Source: CAZBSE01 sp964610385
GTDB lineage: Bacteria > Actinomycetota > Humimicrobiia > Humimicrobiales > Humimicrobiaceae
NCBI GenBank assembly: GCA_964610385.1
Contig: CAZSXW010000001.1
Location: forward strand, 261,303-325,302
Reading direction: 5' to 3'
DNA length: 64,000 nt
In this document: positions 25,425 to 35,074 of the stretch, in pieces
How the letters are laid out: the number at the start of each line of letters is the position of its first letter
Numbering within the stretch: position 1 is the stretch's first letter
The notes under the pieces: model-generated
What the model saw: the letters and a program-made list of their open reading frames with translations, nothing else
Database searches by the model: none
What the model was told of the DNA's origin: nothing
Position numbers and translations under genes: made by a program

Positions 25425-26912
25425 ATGAAAATTTTACTCATTTATCCTGAATACGAAGAAACTTTTTGGAGTTTCAAGAGAGTATTAAAATTAATAGGCA
25501 AGAAAGCTCTGATCCCCCCTCTCGGACTTCTGACTGTAGGAGCTATGCTTCCCAGTGACTGGGAAAAAAGAGTAGTCGATATGAATACCAGCATATTAAA
25601 AGACGAAAACATCAAATGGGCTGATTATGTTTTTATAAGTGCCATGCTTATACAAAAAGATTCTACTAGGAGAGTTGTAAACAAGGTAAAAAAATTTAAA
25701 AAACCTATCGTAGCAGGAGGCCCTCTCTTTACCACAGGATGGAAAGATTTCACTGATATAGACCATCTTGTTTTAGGGGAAGTAGAGGAAATTTTTTCAA
25801 CCATAGTAGAAGATCTAAGAAATGGGACTCTTAAAAAGATGTACACCTGCAATAAGTTCCCCGATTTAAAAGAAACTACAATTCCTGACTGGGATTCCAT
25901 CAATATTAAAAACTATAATTCAATGTGTGTTCAATTCTCCCGGGGCTGCCCCTTTAACTGTGAATTCTGTGATGTAGTACAACTAAATGGGAGAATCCCG
26001 AGACAGAAAAGTAAAAAACAAATAATAGCAGAACTCGATGCCTTATATAAAACAGGATGGCGGGCAGGAGTGTTTTTTGTAGATGACAATTTTATAGGCA
26101 ATAAAGCTAAACTAAAAAAAGAATACCTTCCTGCTATCATAGAATGGCAAAAAGCCAGAAATTATCCCTTTACCTTCAACACCCAGGTTTCCATCAACCT
26201 GTCAGATGACGAAGATTTGATGGAATTGATGGTAGAGGCCGGTTTTACTTTCGTCTTCATAGGCATCGAGACACCCGATACGGACAGTCTTGAAGAATGT
26301 GGGAAACACCAGAATATGAATAGAAATCTTATAGATTCGGTCAGAAAAATCCAAAATATCGGCATGGAAGTACAGGGCGGCTTCATCGTAGGTTTTGACA
26401 ATGATAAAGTATCGATTTTCCAGCGCCAGATAGAATTCATACAGAAAAGTGGAATAGTAACAGCCATGGTAGGATTGCTGATGGCATTACCGAAGACCAG
26501 ACTGTATAAAAGATTGGAGGAAGCAAAAAGACTTATAAAAATGACAGCAACGGGCAATAATACAAAAATAACCAGTTTAAATTTTATTCCTAAGATGGAT
26601 AAAAAAATACTAATAAACGGTTATAAAAAGGTCATATCTACAATTTATGCTCCAAAGATCTATTATGAGAGGATCAAGACCTTCTTAAGGGAATACAGAC
26701 CCAAGAAAAAGAAGGCGCAAAGACTTAATATGTACTATCTAAGGGCATTCCTCAGTTCGATCTGGTATCTTGGGATTAAACAGCGCGGGAGAATCTATTA
26801 CTGGAAACTTATTCTATGGAGTTTGCTTAAGAAGCCGGGCCTTTTCCCTTATGCAATTGGATTCTCTTTAACAGGCCTTCATCTCAGAGCGCTGGCACAA
26901 ACGTGCCGCTAA
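25425..26912 (+). CDS. B12-binding-domain radical SAM protein (DUF4070/HpnP type)
   Basis: This 495-residue protein has an N-terminal cobalamin-binding-like Rossmann domain (MKILLIYPEYEETFWSF to PIVAGGPLFTTG). A radical SAM core follows with the CxxxCxxC motif at C175, C179 and C182 (GCPFNCEFC), then a DUF4070 C-terminal region. Overall it resembles HpnP-like and related radical SAM methylases that act on lipids or other unreactive carbons. The methyl acceptor cannot be told; no hopanoid genes are visible here. It is followed at 50 bases by a CrtO-like acyltransferase, which suggests a shared lipid substrate. Confidence 0.8.
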   Translation: MKILLIYPEYEETFWSFKRVLKLIGKKALIPPLGLLTVGAMLPSDWEKRVVDMNTSILKDENIKWADYVFISAMLIQKDSTRRVVNKVKKFKKPIVAGGPLFTTGWKDFTDIDHLVLGEVEEIFSTIVEDLRNGTLKKMYTCNKFPDLKETTIPDWDSINIKNYNSMCVQFSRGCPFNCEFCDVVQLNGRIPRQKSKKQIIAELDALYKTGWRAGVFFVDDNFIGNKAKLKKEYLPAIIEWQKARNYPFTFNTQVSINLSDDEDLMELMVEAGFTFVFIGIETPDTDSLEECGKHQNMNRNLIDSVRKIQNIGMEVQGGFIVGFDNDKVSIFQRQIEFIQKSGIVTAMVGLLMALPKTRLYKRLEEAKRLIKMTATGNNTKITSLNFIPKMDKKILINGYKKVISTIYAPKIYYERIKTFLREYRPKKKKAQRLNMYYLRAFLSSIWYLGIKQRGRIYYWKLILWSLLKKPGLFPYAIGFSLTGLHLRALAQTCR

Positions 26913-26963
26913 TGATATTTTTAAACTTTAGTATAATTTACCGGATAACTATGAGGAGTTAGC

Positions 26964-27443
26964 ATCTTAGACCCATTATTTTCAAATTTTATCAAGGCAC
27001 TTTCCATATGGGCAATAATCCAGGTCTGGCCTTCACTAATGTGTTTCAAACTTCCTAAAAGACTACTGGATGAAAACCACTGGCTCTACAGAACTAAAAA
27101 CTGGGAAGATAATGGAAAAATTTATGAGAAGCTTTTCAAAGTTAAAAAATGGAAACACCGGATCCCTGATGCCGGAAGTTTCTTTAAGTTCGGCTTTCCC
27201 AAAAAAACATTAAAAGGTACCAGTAAGACCTACCTAAAAAAATTTTTAATGGAAATGAACAGGGCCGAATGGATGCACCTGATGGCTATTCTTCATGCAC
27301 CTATATTCTTTTTTTTCAATCTGTGGTGGATAGGTACAATAATGACTGTTAACCTGCTGGCAGTGAATCTTCCCTGTGTAATCCTCCAGAGATATAATCG
27401 GCCCCGGCTTTTAAAAACGCTAAAGAGACTGGAAAGAATTTAA
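26964..27443 (+). CDS. CrtO-like glycosyl-diaponeurosporenoate acyltransferase family protein, probable ATC start
   Basis: From residue 26 on (the ATG at 27039) the protein contains the family pattern DENHWLYRTKNWEDNGKIYEKLFKVKKWKHRIPDAG and RAEWMH, and a hydrophobic C-terminal helix pair. This is a small membrane acyltransferase family that includes staphyloxanthin CrtO. The reading frame stays open upstream to a stop at 26952-26954 and encodes a plausible N-terminal membrane helix (ALSIWAIIQVWPSLM). AGGAG at 26954-26958 sits 5 bases before an ATC codon at 26964 and there is no ATG, GTG or TTG in this stretch. Initiation at ATC would give about 159 residues. The acceptor is unknown. Confidence 0.65.
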   Translation: MLDPLFSNFIKALSIWAIIQVWPSLMCFKLPKRLLDENHWLYRTKNWEDNGKIYEKLFKVKKWKHRIPDAGSFFKFGFPKKTLKGTSKTYLKKFLMEMNRAEWMHLMAILHAPIFFFFNLWWIGTIMTVNLLAVNLPCVILQRYNRPRLLKTLKRLERI

Positions 27444-27501
27444 TACACAGATTTCCAATAACCGAACTGATCATGCTTCAAAGCCTTTTAAAGCCATATC
27501 G

Positions 27502-28506
27502 CTAAATAACATATTCTCTTAAGGATTTTGCGCATTTTTCAGGCAATACTGTATTGATATTGATCCCTGAACCTATTTCAAATCCTGCCCTTGTGCTTAA
27601 CCTCGGAAATATCTCAAGATGCCAGTGGTAGTGCTTATTTCCTTTTTGAGCGACAGGAGCACTGTCTATCACATAATTATAATCGGGATCATCCAGCACG
27701 TAATAAATTTTTTTGAGTATATCCCCTAAAATTGACGCAAGATATTCGGTATTGCTTTCTGAAATCTCTGAGAAGCAAGCCTGATGTTCTTTGGGAAAGA
27801 TCTGAACACTGTAAGGAGACAGTGAGGCATAAGGTGCAAAAGCAATAAAAGTTTTATTTTCGCATATGACCCTTTCCTCTGCCTTTGTTTCATATTCTAT
27901 CATATCGCAGTATACACATCTTCCAGAATCATCAAAATATCTTTCGGATTCATATAATTTATTCTTAACAAAACCAGGTATAAAAGGCAGCGCTGCAAGC
28001 TGAGAATGGGGATGATTCAACGAAGTACCAGCCCTACTGCCATGGTTCCTGAAAATAACTATAAGTCGGCAGTCCTCCTCACAGCTTAATGCTATAAACC
28101 TTTTTCTATATGCCTTTATCACATTTCCTATTTGAGAAAGCTTCATTTTATAGAGATCATCATTATGTTTAGGTGATTCAATAATGACTTCATGACTTCC
28201 TACACCATCGATACTGAGATAAGGACCTTTAGTATGCCTGCCGATACTGCAGCCATAATCCCCTTTTGGTTTAAGTGCCGGATATTTATTGGGTACTACT
28301 CTCACTGACCAATTCCTGCCGATCTTAATGTTTAAAATTTCTTTTAGAGTCATATTCTCATTTCCCTTACAGAAGGGGCATTTACTCTCATACTCACTGG
28401 CAGGCCTGTTTTCCTTTATTTTCTTAAAATCACTCGGCCTTCTGGATCTTTCCGTGGCAAAAATAGTCCAGTCTTTCGTCGACAGATCCTGTCTTATTTC
28501 AGACAT
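27502..28506 (-). CDS. galT: Galactose-1-phosphate uridylyltransferase
   Basis: This enzyme of about 334 residues exchanges UMP between UDP-glucose and galactose 1-phosphate (Leloir pathway), or a related hexose 1-phosphate. Two HIT-fold halves are visible. A zinc-binding CPFC motif lies near residue 45, and LNHPHSQ near 165 contains the catalytic His-Pro-His. CVYCDMIEYE and the C-terminal KHYHWHLEIFPRLS follow. A TTG at 28512 is in frame, but GGGAGG is better placed for the ATG at 28506. No galK or galE is nearby. Some members act as ADP-glucose or UDP-sugar phosphorylases, so substrate assignment is by family only. Confidence 0.9.
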   Translation of the reverse strand: MSEIRQDLSTKDWTIFATERSRRPSDFKKIKENRPASEYESKCPFCKGNENMTLKEILNIKIGRNWSVRVVPNKYPALKPKGDYGCSIGRHTKGPYLSIDGVGSHEVIIESPKHNDDLYKMKLSQIGNVIKAYRKRFIALSCEEDCRLIVIFRNHGSRAGTSLNHPHSQLAALPFIPGFVKNKLYESERYFDDSGRCVYCDMIEYETKAEERVICENKTFIAFAPYASLSPYSVQIFPKEHQACFSEISESNTEYLASILGDILKKIYYVLDDPDYNYVIDSAPVAQKGNKHYHWHLEIFPRLSTRAGFEIGSGININTVLPEKCAKSLREYVI

Positions 28507-28597
28507 ATACAAATACCTCCCTTACTGTTCATATATAATTATTTTTATGATATTTTATAACTCGATACTAATATAGCAATTTATCAGCATAAAAAAA

Positions 28598-28960
28598 ATG
28601 GAAAAAGAAAAGTTCGAGGAAATAATATTAAGCACTTTAGAAAATCTCCCGGATAAATTTAAATGCAAGATAAAAAACCTGAGTATTGTAGTTGAAGAAG
28701 AAAACATAAGACCATTTATTAAAGATAGAGAAAGATCTCATATTCATTACACTCTTGGCCTATTTCAGGGAGTCCCTGCCACCTATAAGACAGGCAGAAG
28801 AGATATATTACCTGATAAGATAACCATTTTTAAAAAATCACTGGAAAAAGTAAGTCGTGATGATAAAGAACTTGAAAAAAACATTAGAAGAGTAGTCCTG
28901 CATGAACTGGGGCATTACTTCGGACTCGATGAAGAAAAGCTTAAAAGATTGGGCTACTGA
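28598..28960 (+). CDS. Zincin-like minigluzincin metallopeptidase (PF06262 type)
   Basis: This 120-residue single-domain metallopeptidase-like protein has the zinc motif HELGHYFGLDE at the C-terminus, preceded by RRVVL. The Glu of HExGH would be catalytic. The N-terminal part (FEEIILSTLENLPDKFKCKIKNLSIVVEEE) matches the PF06262 family, also known as DUF1025. The physiological substrate of these small intracellular zincins is not established. The gene is convergent with the DUF89 gene and their 3' ends overlap by seven bases. Confidence 0.85.
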   Translation: MEKEKFEEIILSTLENLPDKFKCKIKNLSIVVEEENIRPFIKDRERSHIHYTLGLFQGVPATYKTGRRDILPDKITIFKKSLEKVSRDDKELEKNIRRVVLHELGHYFGLDEEKLKRLGY

Positions 28961-29841
28961 TCTTTCTTTCCTACCCTGGACCTGCCTTCGGCAAATACTA
29001 TATCCAAATACTCTACTCCTAATTCTCTGGCAATACTTTCACACTTTGCCTTGAGTAAAAAGAAAATATCGGCAGAAACTCCGTCAAGAGTCTCAAAATT
29101 CCCCTGACCTTTAGCCACTATAAGATCTGCTTTTTTAAACTCCTCTGAAAAAACATCTGATGAGTTATCAAGATTTATCCCTATATTATTATTCCCTGTC
29201 CATATTACTCTCGCCAGGCCGTTAAAATTTACTTCCGCTGCATCTTCCATAGTGGCGTCGTTGATTATTGGGTCCGACTTAACCGTAAGGACCACCTTTT
29301 TATTCAGTCTAACCAGTTCCTTTATAAAAATTTTATCGAAGACTATCTCCCCTGCATTATCGGATATATATAAAATATTGATTGAATGCTTTAAAAGCTC
29401 TTTAAACCTATCATAATCATCTACTGCAAGATTCATCTGAGGCAAATCCCTTATGATGTTTTTAAGATCCAAGGTAATTGCTTTTTTCATATCTATCCCG
29501 AAATCTATTATATTTCCTGCAATTGCAGCCTTTGCTGCCATATATAATCTGTCCTTTGAAGCATTGACCGACTTCTCCAGTTCAGGATAGACATCAAGAG
29601 CCAGCCTGTTATATTTTCTTTTCAGACCATAATAAGGATCCTTGATCCCCGTCATTTCTCTGAACACAATATAGGCAATGTCCGAGTTGGCAGCTGGTGA
29701 AAGGTCATAATCTATATTTTTGAGTCTCTGCAGGACTTCTGTGAGAACCTCCCTGCCGGTTCTATTACTGCAGCCGCTTATTCTTAAAGTATTTATTGCC
29801 TGTTTTATAATGCATGGGACACATTCCAGATATGTCTTCAC
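28954..29841 (-). CDS. DUF89 family protein (damage-control phosphatase/ARMT1-like)
   Basis: This 295-residue protein belongs to the DUF89 family. The N-terminal YLECVPCIIKQA has a metal-proximal CxxC, ILYISDNAGEIVFDK carries the conserved Asp-Asn, VKSDPIINDATMEDA follows, and the C-terminal ADLIVAKGQGNFE is typical. DUF89 proteins are metal-dependent phosphatases thought to remove damaged sugar-phosphate or cofactor metabolites. Archaeal and bacterial members with the CxxC are subfamily I. The gene stands alone between the zincin and lon. The ATG at 29841 follows AAGGAAGGGG. Confidence 0.82.
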   Translation of the reverse strand: MKTYLECVPCIIKQAINTLRISGCSNRTGREVLTEVLQRLKNIDYDLSPAANSDIAYIVFREMTGIKDPYYGLKRKYNRLALDVYPELEKSVNASKDRLYMAAKAAIAGNIIDFGIDMKKAITLDLKNIIRDLPQMNLAVDDYDRFKELLKHSINILYISDNAGEIVFDKIFIKELVRLNKKVVLTVKSDPIINDATMEDAAEVNFNGLARVIWTGNNNIGINLDNSSDVFSEEFKKADLIVAKGQGNFETLDGVSADIFFLLKAKCESIARELGVEYLDIVFAEGRSRVGKKDQ

Positions 29842-30169
29842 TGGTACCCCTTCCTTTTAATATGCATAGGTTTAGATTATATATAAAACACTTTTAATTT
29901 AAATAGAAAGTTTTAAAATGTTGACTTTGACTATATTTACCTGTAAACTATATTAATTAATTTCACTATAAGTGAAAATTTATTTTACCAAATAAGGAAA
30001 ATAATTTTTGTTTAATTGCAAAATTTTTGTTATAATTATAGCAACAAAATAGATATTAAATTATTTATGGCAAGAGAAATAATATTAATTGATTAACATT
30101 ATGTAAAAAAAAACTGTTATTAGTGTAAAATATATAAATAAATTAGAAAAATAGGAGTTGATATTTTAA
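29842..30169 (+). other. Intergenic region with lon promoter candidate and 17-bp palindrome
   Basis: This 328-base gap between the divergent DUF89 and lon genes has no gene. TTGACT (29927-29932), 16 bases and TATATT (29949-29954) make a rightward promoter. The perfect palindrome TTTCACT-ata-AGTGAAA (29961-29977) sits on the expected transcript start and could be an operator. The remaining 190 bases up to lon are A+T-rich with no clear CIRCE, HAIR or riboswitch element. Confidence 0.5.
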
Positions 30170-32623
30170 ATGGCAGAAGAAAAAAAGTTTGATAAAAATA
30201 TAGAAAAAATAAATATACCTAAAGAGCTTCCGCTCCTGTCTCTTAAAAACAGTGTGGTATTCCCTTTTCTGGCTACTCCTCTCATTGTAGGCAGGAAAAA
30301 ATCTTTAGAAGCTGTAAAAACTGCATCAAAAGAACATAAGATCATAGTAGTGGTAGCTCAAAAAGAAGAGAATAAAGAAGATGTAAATAAAGATGATTTA
30401 TATGATATAGGTACTGCATGTGCCATCAAGCAGGTATCCAACGTTTCGGAGAATGAGATAAAATGCATTGTGGAAGGAATCACCCGGGTAAAAATAAAAT
30501 ATTTTACTCAAACTGAACCTTATTTCAAGGTAGTCACTGAAGTACTCGAAGATATTCCCTATACTGAGGATGAGGAAACGGAAAACCTAAACACTACTAT
30601 AAGGATGCAGGTTGAAAAATTCATTCAGCTGGGTATTCCCCTGCCAACAGCATTTGTGGTTGCAGCAACAAATGTAACCAGGCCTGAGATTCAGAGTGAT
30701 CTTTTTGCTTCGTATCTGCTTTCAAGTACCAAGCAAAAACAAAAGATCCTTGAAGAAAGCAATCTCAGGTTAAGGCTTAAGAAATTAACAAAATATCTAG
30801 GAGAAGAACTCAAGAAATTTGAAGTCCAGTCACAAATAAGGGATAAGGTCCAGAAGGAAGTAGGAAAGACCCAGAGAGAATATTATCTACGTCAGCAGCT
30901 CAAAGCTATTAAAAACGAACTGGGTGAATCTGATGAGTCTATCGCCCTGACAAAGGAACTGGAGAAAAAGCTTCAGAAGAAAAAATTGCCCAAAGAAGCC
31001 AAGGAAAAGGTGCAAAAGGAAATAGAAAGACTGGAAAGTATTCCCAGTATGTCTCCGGAACATTCTTATGTAAGGACCTATGTCGAATGGATGCTGGATG
31101 TCCCCTGGTCTGAAAAAACTAAAGATGTACTTGATTTAAAAAAAGCAAAGAAAATTTTAGATGGCGATCACTACGATCTGGATAAGGTAAAAACTCATAT
31201 CTTGGATTACCTGGCAGTAAGAAAACTGAAGGGCAAGGCAACCAAGGGACCTATACTATGTTTTGTAGGCCCTCCGGGAGTCGGCAAAACTTCTCTGGGG
31301 CAGTCTATTGCCAAATCGCTGGGAAGAAAATTTATAAGAATGTCTATCGGAGGTATAAGAGATGAAGCTGAAATAAGAGGTCACCGCAGGACATACGTAG
31401 GAGCACTTCCCGGCAGGATCATTCAGGGACTTACCCAGGTAGGGACCAATAATCCTGTGTTTATGCTTGATGAAGTAGATAAAGTGGGTATGGACTATAG
31501 AGGAGATCCTTCATCCGCTTTACTTGAGGTGCTTGATCCCGAGCAGAATAATTCATTCAGAGACCATTATCTTGAAGTGCCTTTTGATCTTTCTAATGTG
31601 ATGTTTATAACCACTGCGAATATACTGGATACCATACACCCGGCGCTCAGGGATAGGATGGAAGTCATTGAAATACCTGGTTACAGCTCGGAAGAGAAGA
31701 TACACATAGCTGAAAAGTTCCTGATACCCAAGCAGCTAAAGGAACAGGGAGTTGAAAAGTATGATATTAAGTTTGAAAAAGATGCCATCAGCTTGATAAT
31801 CGAACAATATACCAGAGAGGCAGGAGTCAGGAACCTTGAGCGTGAGATATCAAATATCTGTAAGAAGATTGCAAGGGAAATAGTCGAAAAGAAGAAATTT
31901 TCCAGGAATGTCACCACTACCAAAGTAAGAGATTACCTTGGGATTTCAAAAATACTGCCCAGCGAGATCGAAGACAAAAACAAAATAGGTGTGGCAACAG
32001 GACTGGCCTATACTCCTGTAGGCGGAGATATACTGCTTATCGAATCCACCTATTACAAGGGAAGCGGTGAACTTATACTCACAGGAAAACTAGGAGATGT
32101 AATGCAGGAGTCGGCAAAGGCAGCTATAAGTTATATACATTCTAGATCAAAAGAGTTCGGTATACCGGAAACACTATTTGATAAATCTGATATACATATC
32201 CATGTTCCTGCAGGTGCTGTGCCAAAGGACGGACCGTCGGCAGGTGTAGCCATAACTTCTTCTCTGGTATCAGCATTTACCAGAATACCTGTCATAAGAA
32301 ATGTAGGTATGACAGGAGAAATAACCCTGAGGGGAAGAATCCTTCCCATAGGAGGACTTAAGGAGAAACTCCTGGCTGCCAAAAGAGCAGGCCTCAAGAA
32401 AGTCGTACTGCCTGAAAAAAATAAAAAGGATCTTGATGAAGTACCGGAAAACATAATCAAAGGATTGAAACTTGTATTCGTAGAAAATATAGATGATGTA
32501 ATAAAGCATACTCTGGAGAAATACCCTACCAAAACAGGTGATACAGGTAAAAAGGGTATAGTGACATCCGATAAAGAATTAAAGGTAAGCGAGACACAGA
32601 GGATAAGTCCTACTATACAATAG
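30170..32623 (+). CDS. lon: ATP-dependent protease Lon
   Basis: This 817-residue LonA protease degrades misfolded and regulatory proteins in the cytoplasm. Order: substrate-binding N domain (about 15-210), coiled coil (220-300), AAA+ module with Walker A GPPGVGKT at 367-374 and Walker B FMLDEVDK near 435, sensor region DRMEVIEIPGY, then the protease domain with catalytic Ser690 in GPSAG and Lys733 in GGLKEK. The length is normal. GGAG lies 12 bases before the ATG at 30170. A strong bidirectional terminator separates it from the purine operon. Confidence 0.97.
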   Translation: MAEEKKFDKNIEKINIPKELPLLSLKNSVVFPFLATPLIVGRKKSLEAVKTASKEHKIIVVVAQKEENKEDVNKDDLYDIGTACAIKQVSNVSENEIKCIVEGITRVKIKYFTQTEPYFKVVTEVLEDIPYTEDEETENLNTTIRMQVEKFIQLGIPLPTAFVVAATNVTRPEIQSDLFASYLLSSTKQKQKILEESNLRLRLKKLTKYLGEELKKFEVQSQIRDKVQKEVGKTQREYYLRQQLKAIKNELGESDESIALTKELEKKLQKKKLPKEAKEKVQKEIERLESIPSMSPEHSYVRTYVEWMLDVPWSEKTKDVLDLKKAKKILDGDHYDLDKVKTHILDYLAVRKLKGKATKGPILCFVGPPGVGKTSLGQSIAKSLGRKFIRMSIGGIRDEAEIRGHRRTYVGALPGRIIQGLTQVGTNNPVFMLDEVDKVGMDYRGDPSSALLEVLDPEQNNSFRDHYLEVPFDLSNVMFITTANILDTIHPALRDRMEVIEIPGYSSEEKIHIAEKFLIPKQLKEQGVEKYDIKFEKDAISLIIEQYTREAGVRNLEREISNICKKIAREIVEKKKFSRNVTTTKVRDYLGISKILPSEIEDKNKIGVATGLAYTPVGGDILLIESTYYKGSGELILTGKLGDVMQESAKAAISYIHSRSKEFGIPETLFDKSDIHIHVPAGAVPKDGPSAGVAITSSLVSAFTRIPVIRNVGMTGEITLRGRILPIGGLKEKLLAAKRAGLKKVVLPEKNKKDLDEVPENIIKGLKLVFVENIDDVIKHTLEKYPTKTGDTGKKGIVTSDKELKVSETQRISPTIQ

Positions 32624-32634
32624 GCAACTGTAAT

Positions 32635-32667
32635 AATCCCTCACTGAATTAATATCGGTGAGGGATT
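32635..32667. terminator. Bidirectional terminator between lon and purH
   Basis: AATCCCTCAC (32635-32644) and GTGAGGGATT (32658-32667) form a perfect 10-bp stem with a 13-base loop, 12 bases after lon. It lies between convergent genes and can serve either strand. Confidence 0.75.
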
Positions 32668-32757
32668 TACTTACTACATAAAATTAAATTCCATCATTTC
32701 CTCAAGCAAGTTTTACTGTATAGGAACCCTAAAGCCGTAAAGTTGTCCTTTTGTTTC

Positions 32758-34434
32758 TCAGTGCCTGAAATGTCTTTTTCCGGTAAAGATCATCGGCATT
32801 TTGTTTTTGTTGCAGCTTTCTATGACCTCTTTATCCCTGATTGAACCGCCGGGCTGTATTATTGCAGTGATCTCATTTTTAGCTGCAAGTTCGGCCACAT
32901 CTTCAAACGGGAAAAATGCATCCGAAGCCATAATCGAACCCTTACACCTTCCATTGGATTTCTTTACCGCCAGTTCTGCTGCGTCAATCCTGCTCATCTG
33001 TCCTGCACCTATACCTACGGTACTGCTGTCGGCAGCCAGTACTATGGCATTTGATTTGACACTCTTGGCAATTTGCCAGCCGAAAATAATATCGTTCCAT
33101 TGATCCGAATCCGGCTGGGCATCCGTTACTACTTTCATATTTTCCCTGCTGTCTGTACCTTCATCAAGATCCTGTACCAAAAGACCACCGTCAACACTTT
33201 TAATATCCGCTTTCTCAAGTTTGAATTTATCTGAATTTATATAATCGATATAGGTGCTAAGATCAAAATTGATTTTTAAAATCCTCAAGTTTTTCTTCTC
33301 TGCCAGGATTTTAAGAGCCTCCGGATCATAATCAGGAGCTATAAGAACCTCTACATATTTATCCAGCATAAATTTGGCAGCTTCAGCGGTCCATTTCATA
33401 TTACTGGCGACAACGCTTCCGAAAGCAGAAACCGGATCGCACTGATAAGCCTTCCTGTAGGCTTCACCTATGGTTTCAGCCGTAGCAGCTCCGCAGGGAT
33501 TATTATGTTTTATCACCGCTACGCAGGGAACGGCGAACTCTTTTGCGATTCCGAACGCCGCATTACCGTCCATGATATTATTGTAAGATAATTCCTTGCC
33601 CTGAAGTTGTTGGGCGCCGGTAAACTTGTCATCTCCACTGTCCATATATTTATAATAAGAAGCCTTCTGATGAGGATTTTCACCGTATCTTAAATCCTGG
33701 ATTTTTTTGAGGTCCAGGCTAAGGCTGCTTTTGAAATTCCCGCTGCTGTCCCTTAAATCATTTTCATTTTCTCTTCCCTGGCCTCCACAGTCAACATCCA
33801 GATAATCTCTTACATTCACATTCGACTGGCCAAAATCTTTAATTTTATTTTTTAAATAATTAAAAATCACGCTGTCATATTCGCATGTATGCTGGAAAGC
33901 CTTAATGCTCAGTCTAAACAGCGTACCCAGGTCAATATAACCACCGCTTTCAACAAGCTCTGCCTGTATTTTCTTATAGTCAGCCGGATCGGTCACTACA
34001 GCCACACCTTTATAGTTCTTGGCAGCACTCCTTATCATAGTGGGTCCGCCAATGTCTATATTCTCAATTGCCTCTTCAAGAGTCACATTTTCTTTTGATA
34101 TGGTCTCCTTAAATGGATATAAATTCACCACTACCATATCTATCAATTTTATTTTCGCATCCGAGACTTCCTTCATATGGTTCTCATTGCTTCTATCAGC
34201 AAGTATGCCTCCATGAATGAAAGGGTGAAGAGTCTTTACCCTACCGTTCATCATTTCGGGGAATCCGGTTATTTCTTCTACTTTCTTTACTTTAATACCG
34301 GCTTCCTCTAATTTTTTAAAAGTCCCTCCAGTTGAAATGATTTCCGCTCCGGCTTCCTGTAAAGTCTTGGCAAAATCCACAATTCCTTCTTTATTGGATA
34401 CGCTGATCAGGGCACTCTTAATCTTTACTTTCAT
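32758..34434 (-). CDS. purH: Bifunctional AICAR formyltransferase/IMP cyclohydrolase
   Basis: PurH catalyses the last two steps to IMP. The N-terminal IMP cyclohydrolase domain begins SALISVSNKEGIVDFAKTL with EIISTGGT and GRVKTLHP. The AICAR formyltransferase domain contains KHNNPCGAATAET (catalytic Lys-His region) and the C-terminal ASDAFFPFEDVAELAA and IIQPGGSIRD. At about 558 residues it is slightly longer than usual, with an insertion near 205-240 (GGQGRENENDLRDSSGN). AAGGAG is placed 6 bases before the ATG at 34434; the TTG at 34440 is less likely. It is the last gene of the pur operon, 18 bases after purN. Confidence 0.95.
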   Translation of the reverse strand: MKVKIKSALISVSNKEGIVDFAKTLQEAGAEIISTGGTFKKLEEAGIKVKKVEEITGFPEMMNGRVKTLHPFIHGGILADRSNENHMKEVSDAKIKLIDMVVVNLYPFKETISKENVTLEEAIENIDIGGPTMIRSAAKNYKGVAVVTDPADYKKIQAELVESGGYIDLGTLFRLSIKAFQHTCEYDSVIFNYLKNKIKDFGQSNVNVRDYLDVDCGGQGRENENDLRDSSGNFKSSLSLDLKKIQDLRYGENPHQKASYYKYMDSGDDKFTGAQQLQGKELSYNNIMDGNAAFGIAKEFAVPCVAVIKHNNPCGAATAETIGEAYRKAYQCDPVSAFGSVVASNMKWTAEAAKFMLDKYVEVLIAPDYDPEALKILAEKKNLRILKINFDLSTYIDYINSDKFKLEKADIKSVDGGLLVQDLDEGTDSRENMKVVTDAQPDSDQWNDIIFGWQIAKSVKSNAIVLAADSSTVGIGAGQMSRIDAAELAVKKSNGRCKGSIMASDAFFPFEDVAELAAKNEITAIIQPGGSIRDKEVIESCNKNKMPMIFTGKRHFRH

Positions 34435-34452
34435 CTTCAACTCCTTTTTATG

Positions 34453-35067
34453 TTACTTTTTATTTAAAATTTTTACTTTTCTACCTTTTATTACCAGCCT
34501 GTCTTCGCAAAAATACTTAACTGCCTTGGGATATATCTTATGCTCCACTTTATGTATTTTCTCCTCCAGCTCCTCCACGCTTTCGTTATCTTTAATGTAG
34601 CATGGTGATTGGAGTATTACAGGTCCGCTGTCAAGGCCCTTATCCACAAAATGCACTGTAACACCTGTTATCCTGACTCCGTAATCATAAGCATCCTGAA
34701 TACCGTGTTCTCCTTTAAAGGAAGGCAGTAGCGCGGGATGTATATTCAATATCTTGTTTTTAAACTTTTTTACAAACTCTGCGCTTAACAAAAACATATA
34801 ACCGGCAAGGACTATCAGGTCTATTTTCTCTTTTTCCAGTAATTCCACGATTTTCAAATCGTACTGCTTTCTGTTTTTATACTTTGAAGGATCCATAAAG
34901 ACTGCTTTTATCTTGCTTTTCTTTGCCCTCTTTAAGGCATAGGCATTTTTATTATTTGAAAATACCAGCACGATCTCCCCGTTTAATCCCTGGGTACGGC
35001 TGTAATCTATGAGTGCCTGAAGATTTGAACCAAAACCTGATGCAAAGACAGCAATTCTTTTTTTCAT
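34453..35067 (-). CDS. purN: Phosphoribosylglycinamide formyltransferase (folate-dependent)
   Basis: This 204-residue cytoplasmic enzyme transfers the formyl group of 10-formyl-THF to GAR, the third step of purine synthesis. Motifs are FASGFGSNLQALI (phosphate loop), the AGYMFLLSAEFV strand, NIHPALLPSFKGEHG (catalytic His and Asn) and VHFVDKGLDSGPVILQ with catalytic Asp. The length matches the family. It is 7 bases downstream of purM in the same operon. Confidence 0.95.
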   Translation of the reverse strand: MKKRIAVFASGFGSNLQALIDYSRTQGLNGEIVLVFSNNKNAYALKRAKKSKIKAVFMDPSKYKNRKQYDLKIVELLEKEKIDLIVLAGYMFLLSAEFVKKFKNKILNIHPALLPSFKGEHGIQDAYDYGVRITGVTVHFVDKGLDSGPVILQSPCYIKDNESVEELEEKIHKVEHKIYPKAVKYFCEDRLVIKGRKVKILNKK

Positions 35068-35074
35068 CTTTTAT

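Noticed and set aside
32131..32532. 133-codon minus-strand frame within lon
   Set aside because: It lies wholly antisense to the conserved Lon protease domain and is a composition effect.
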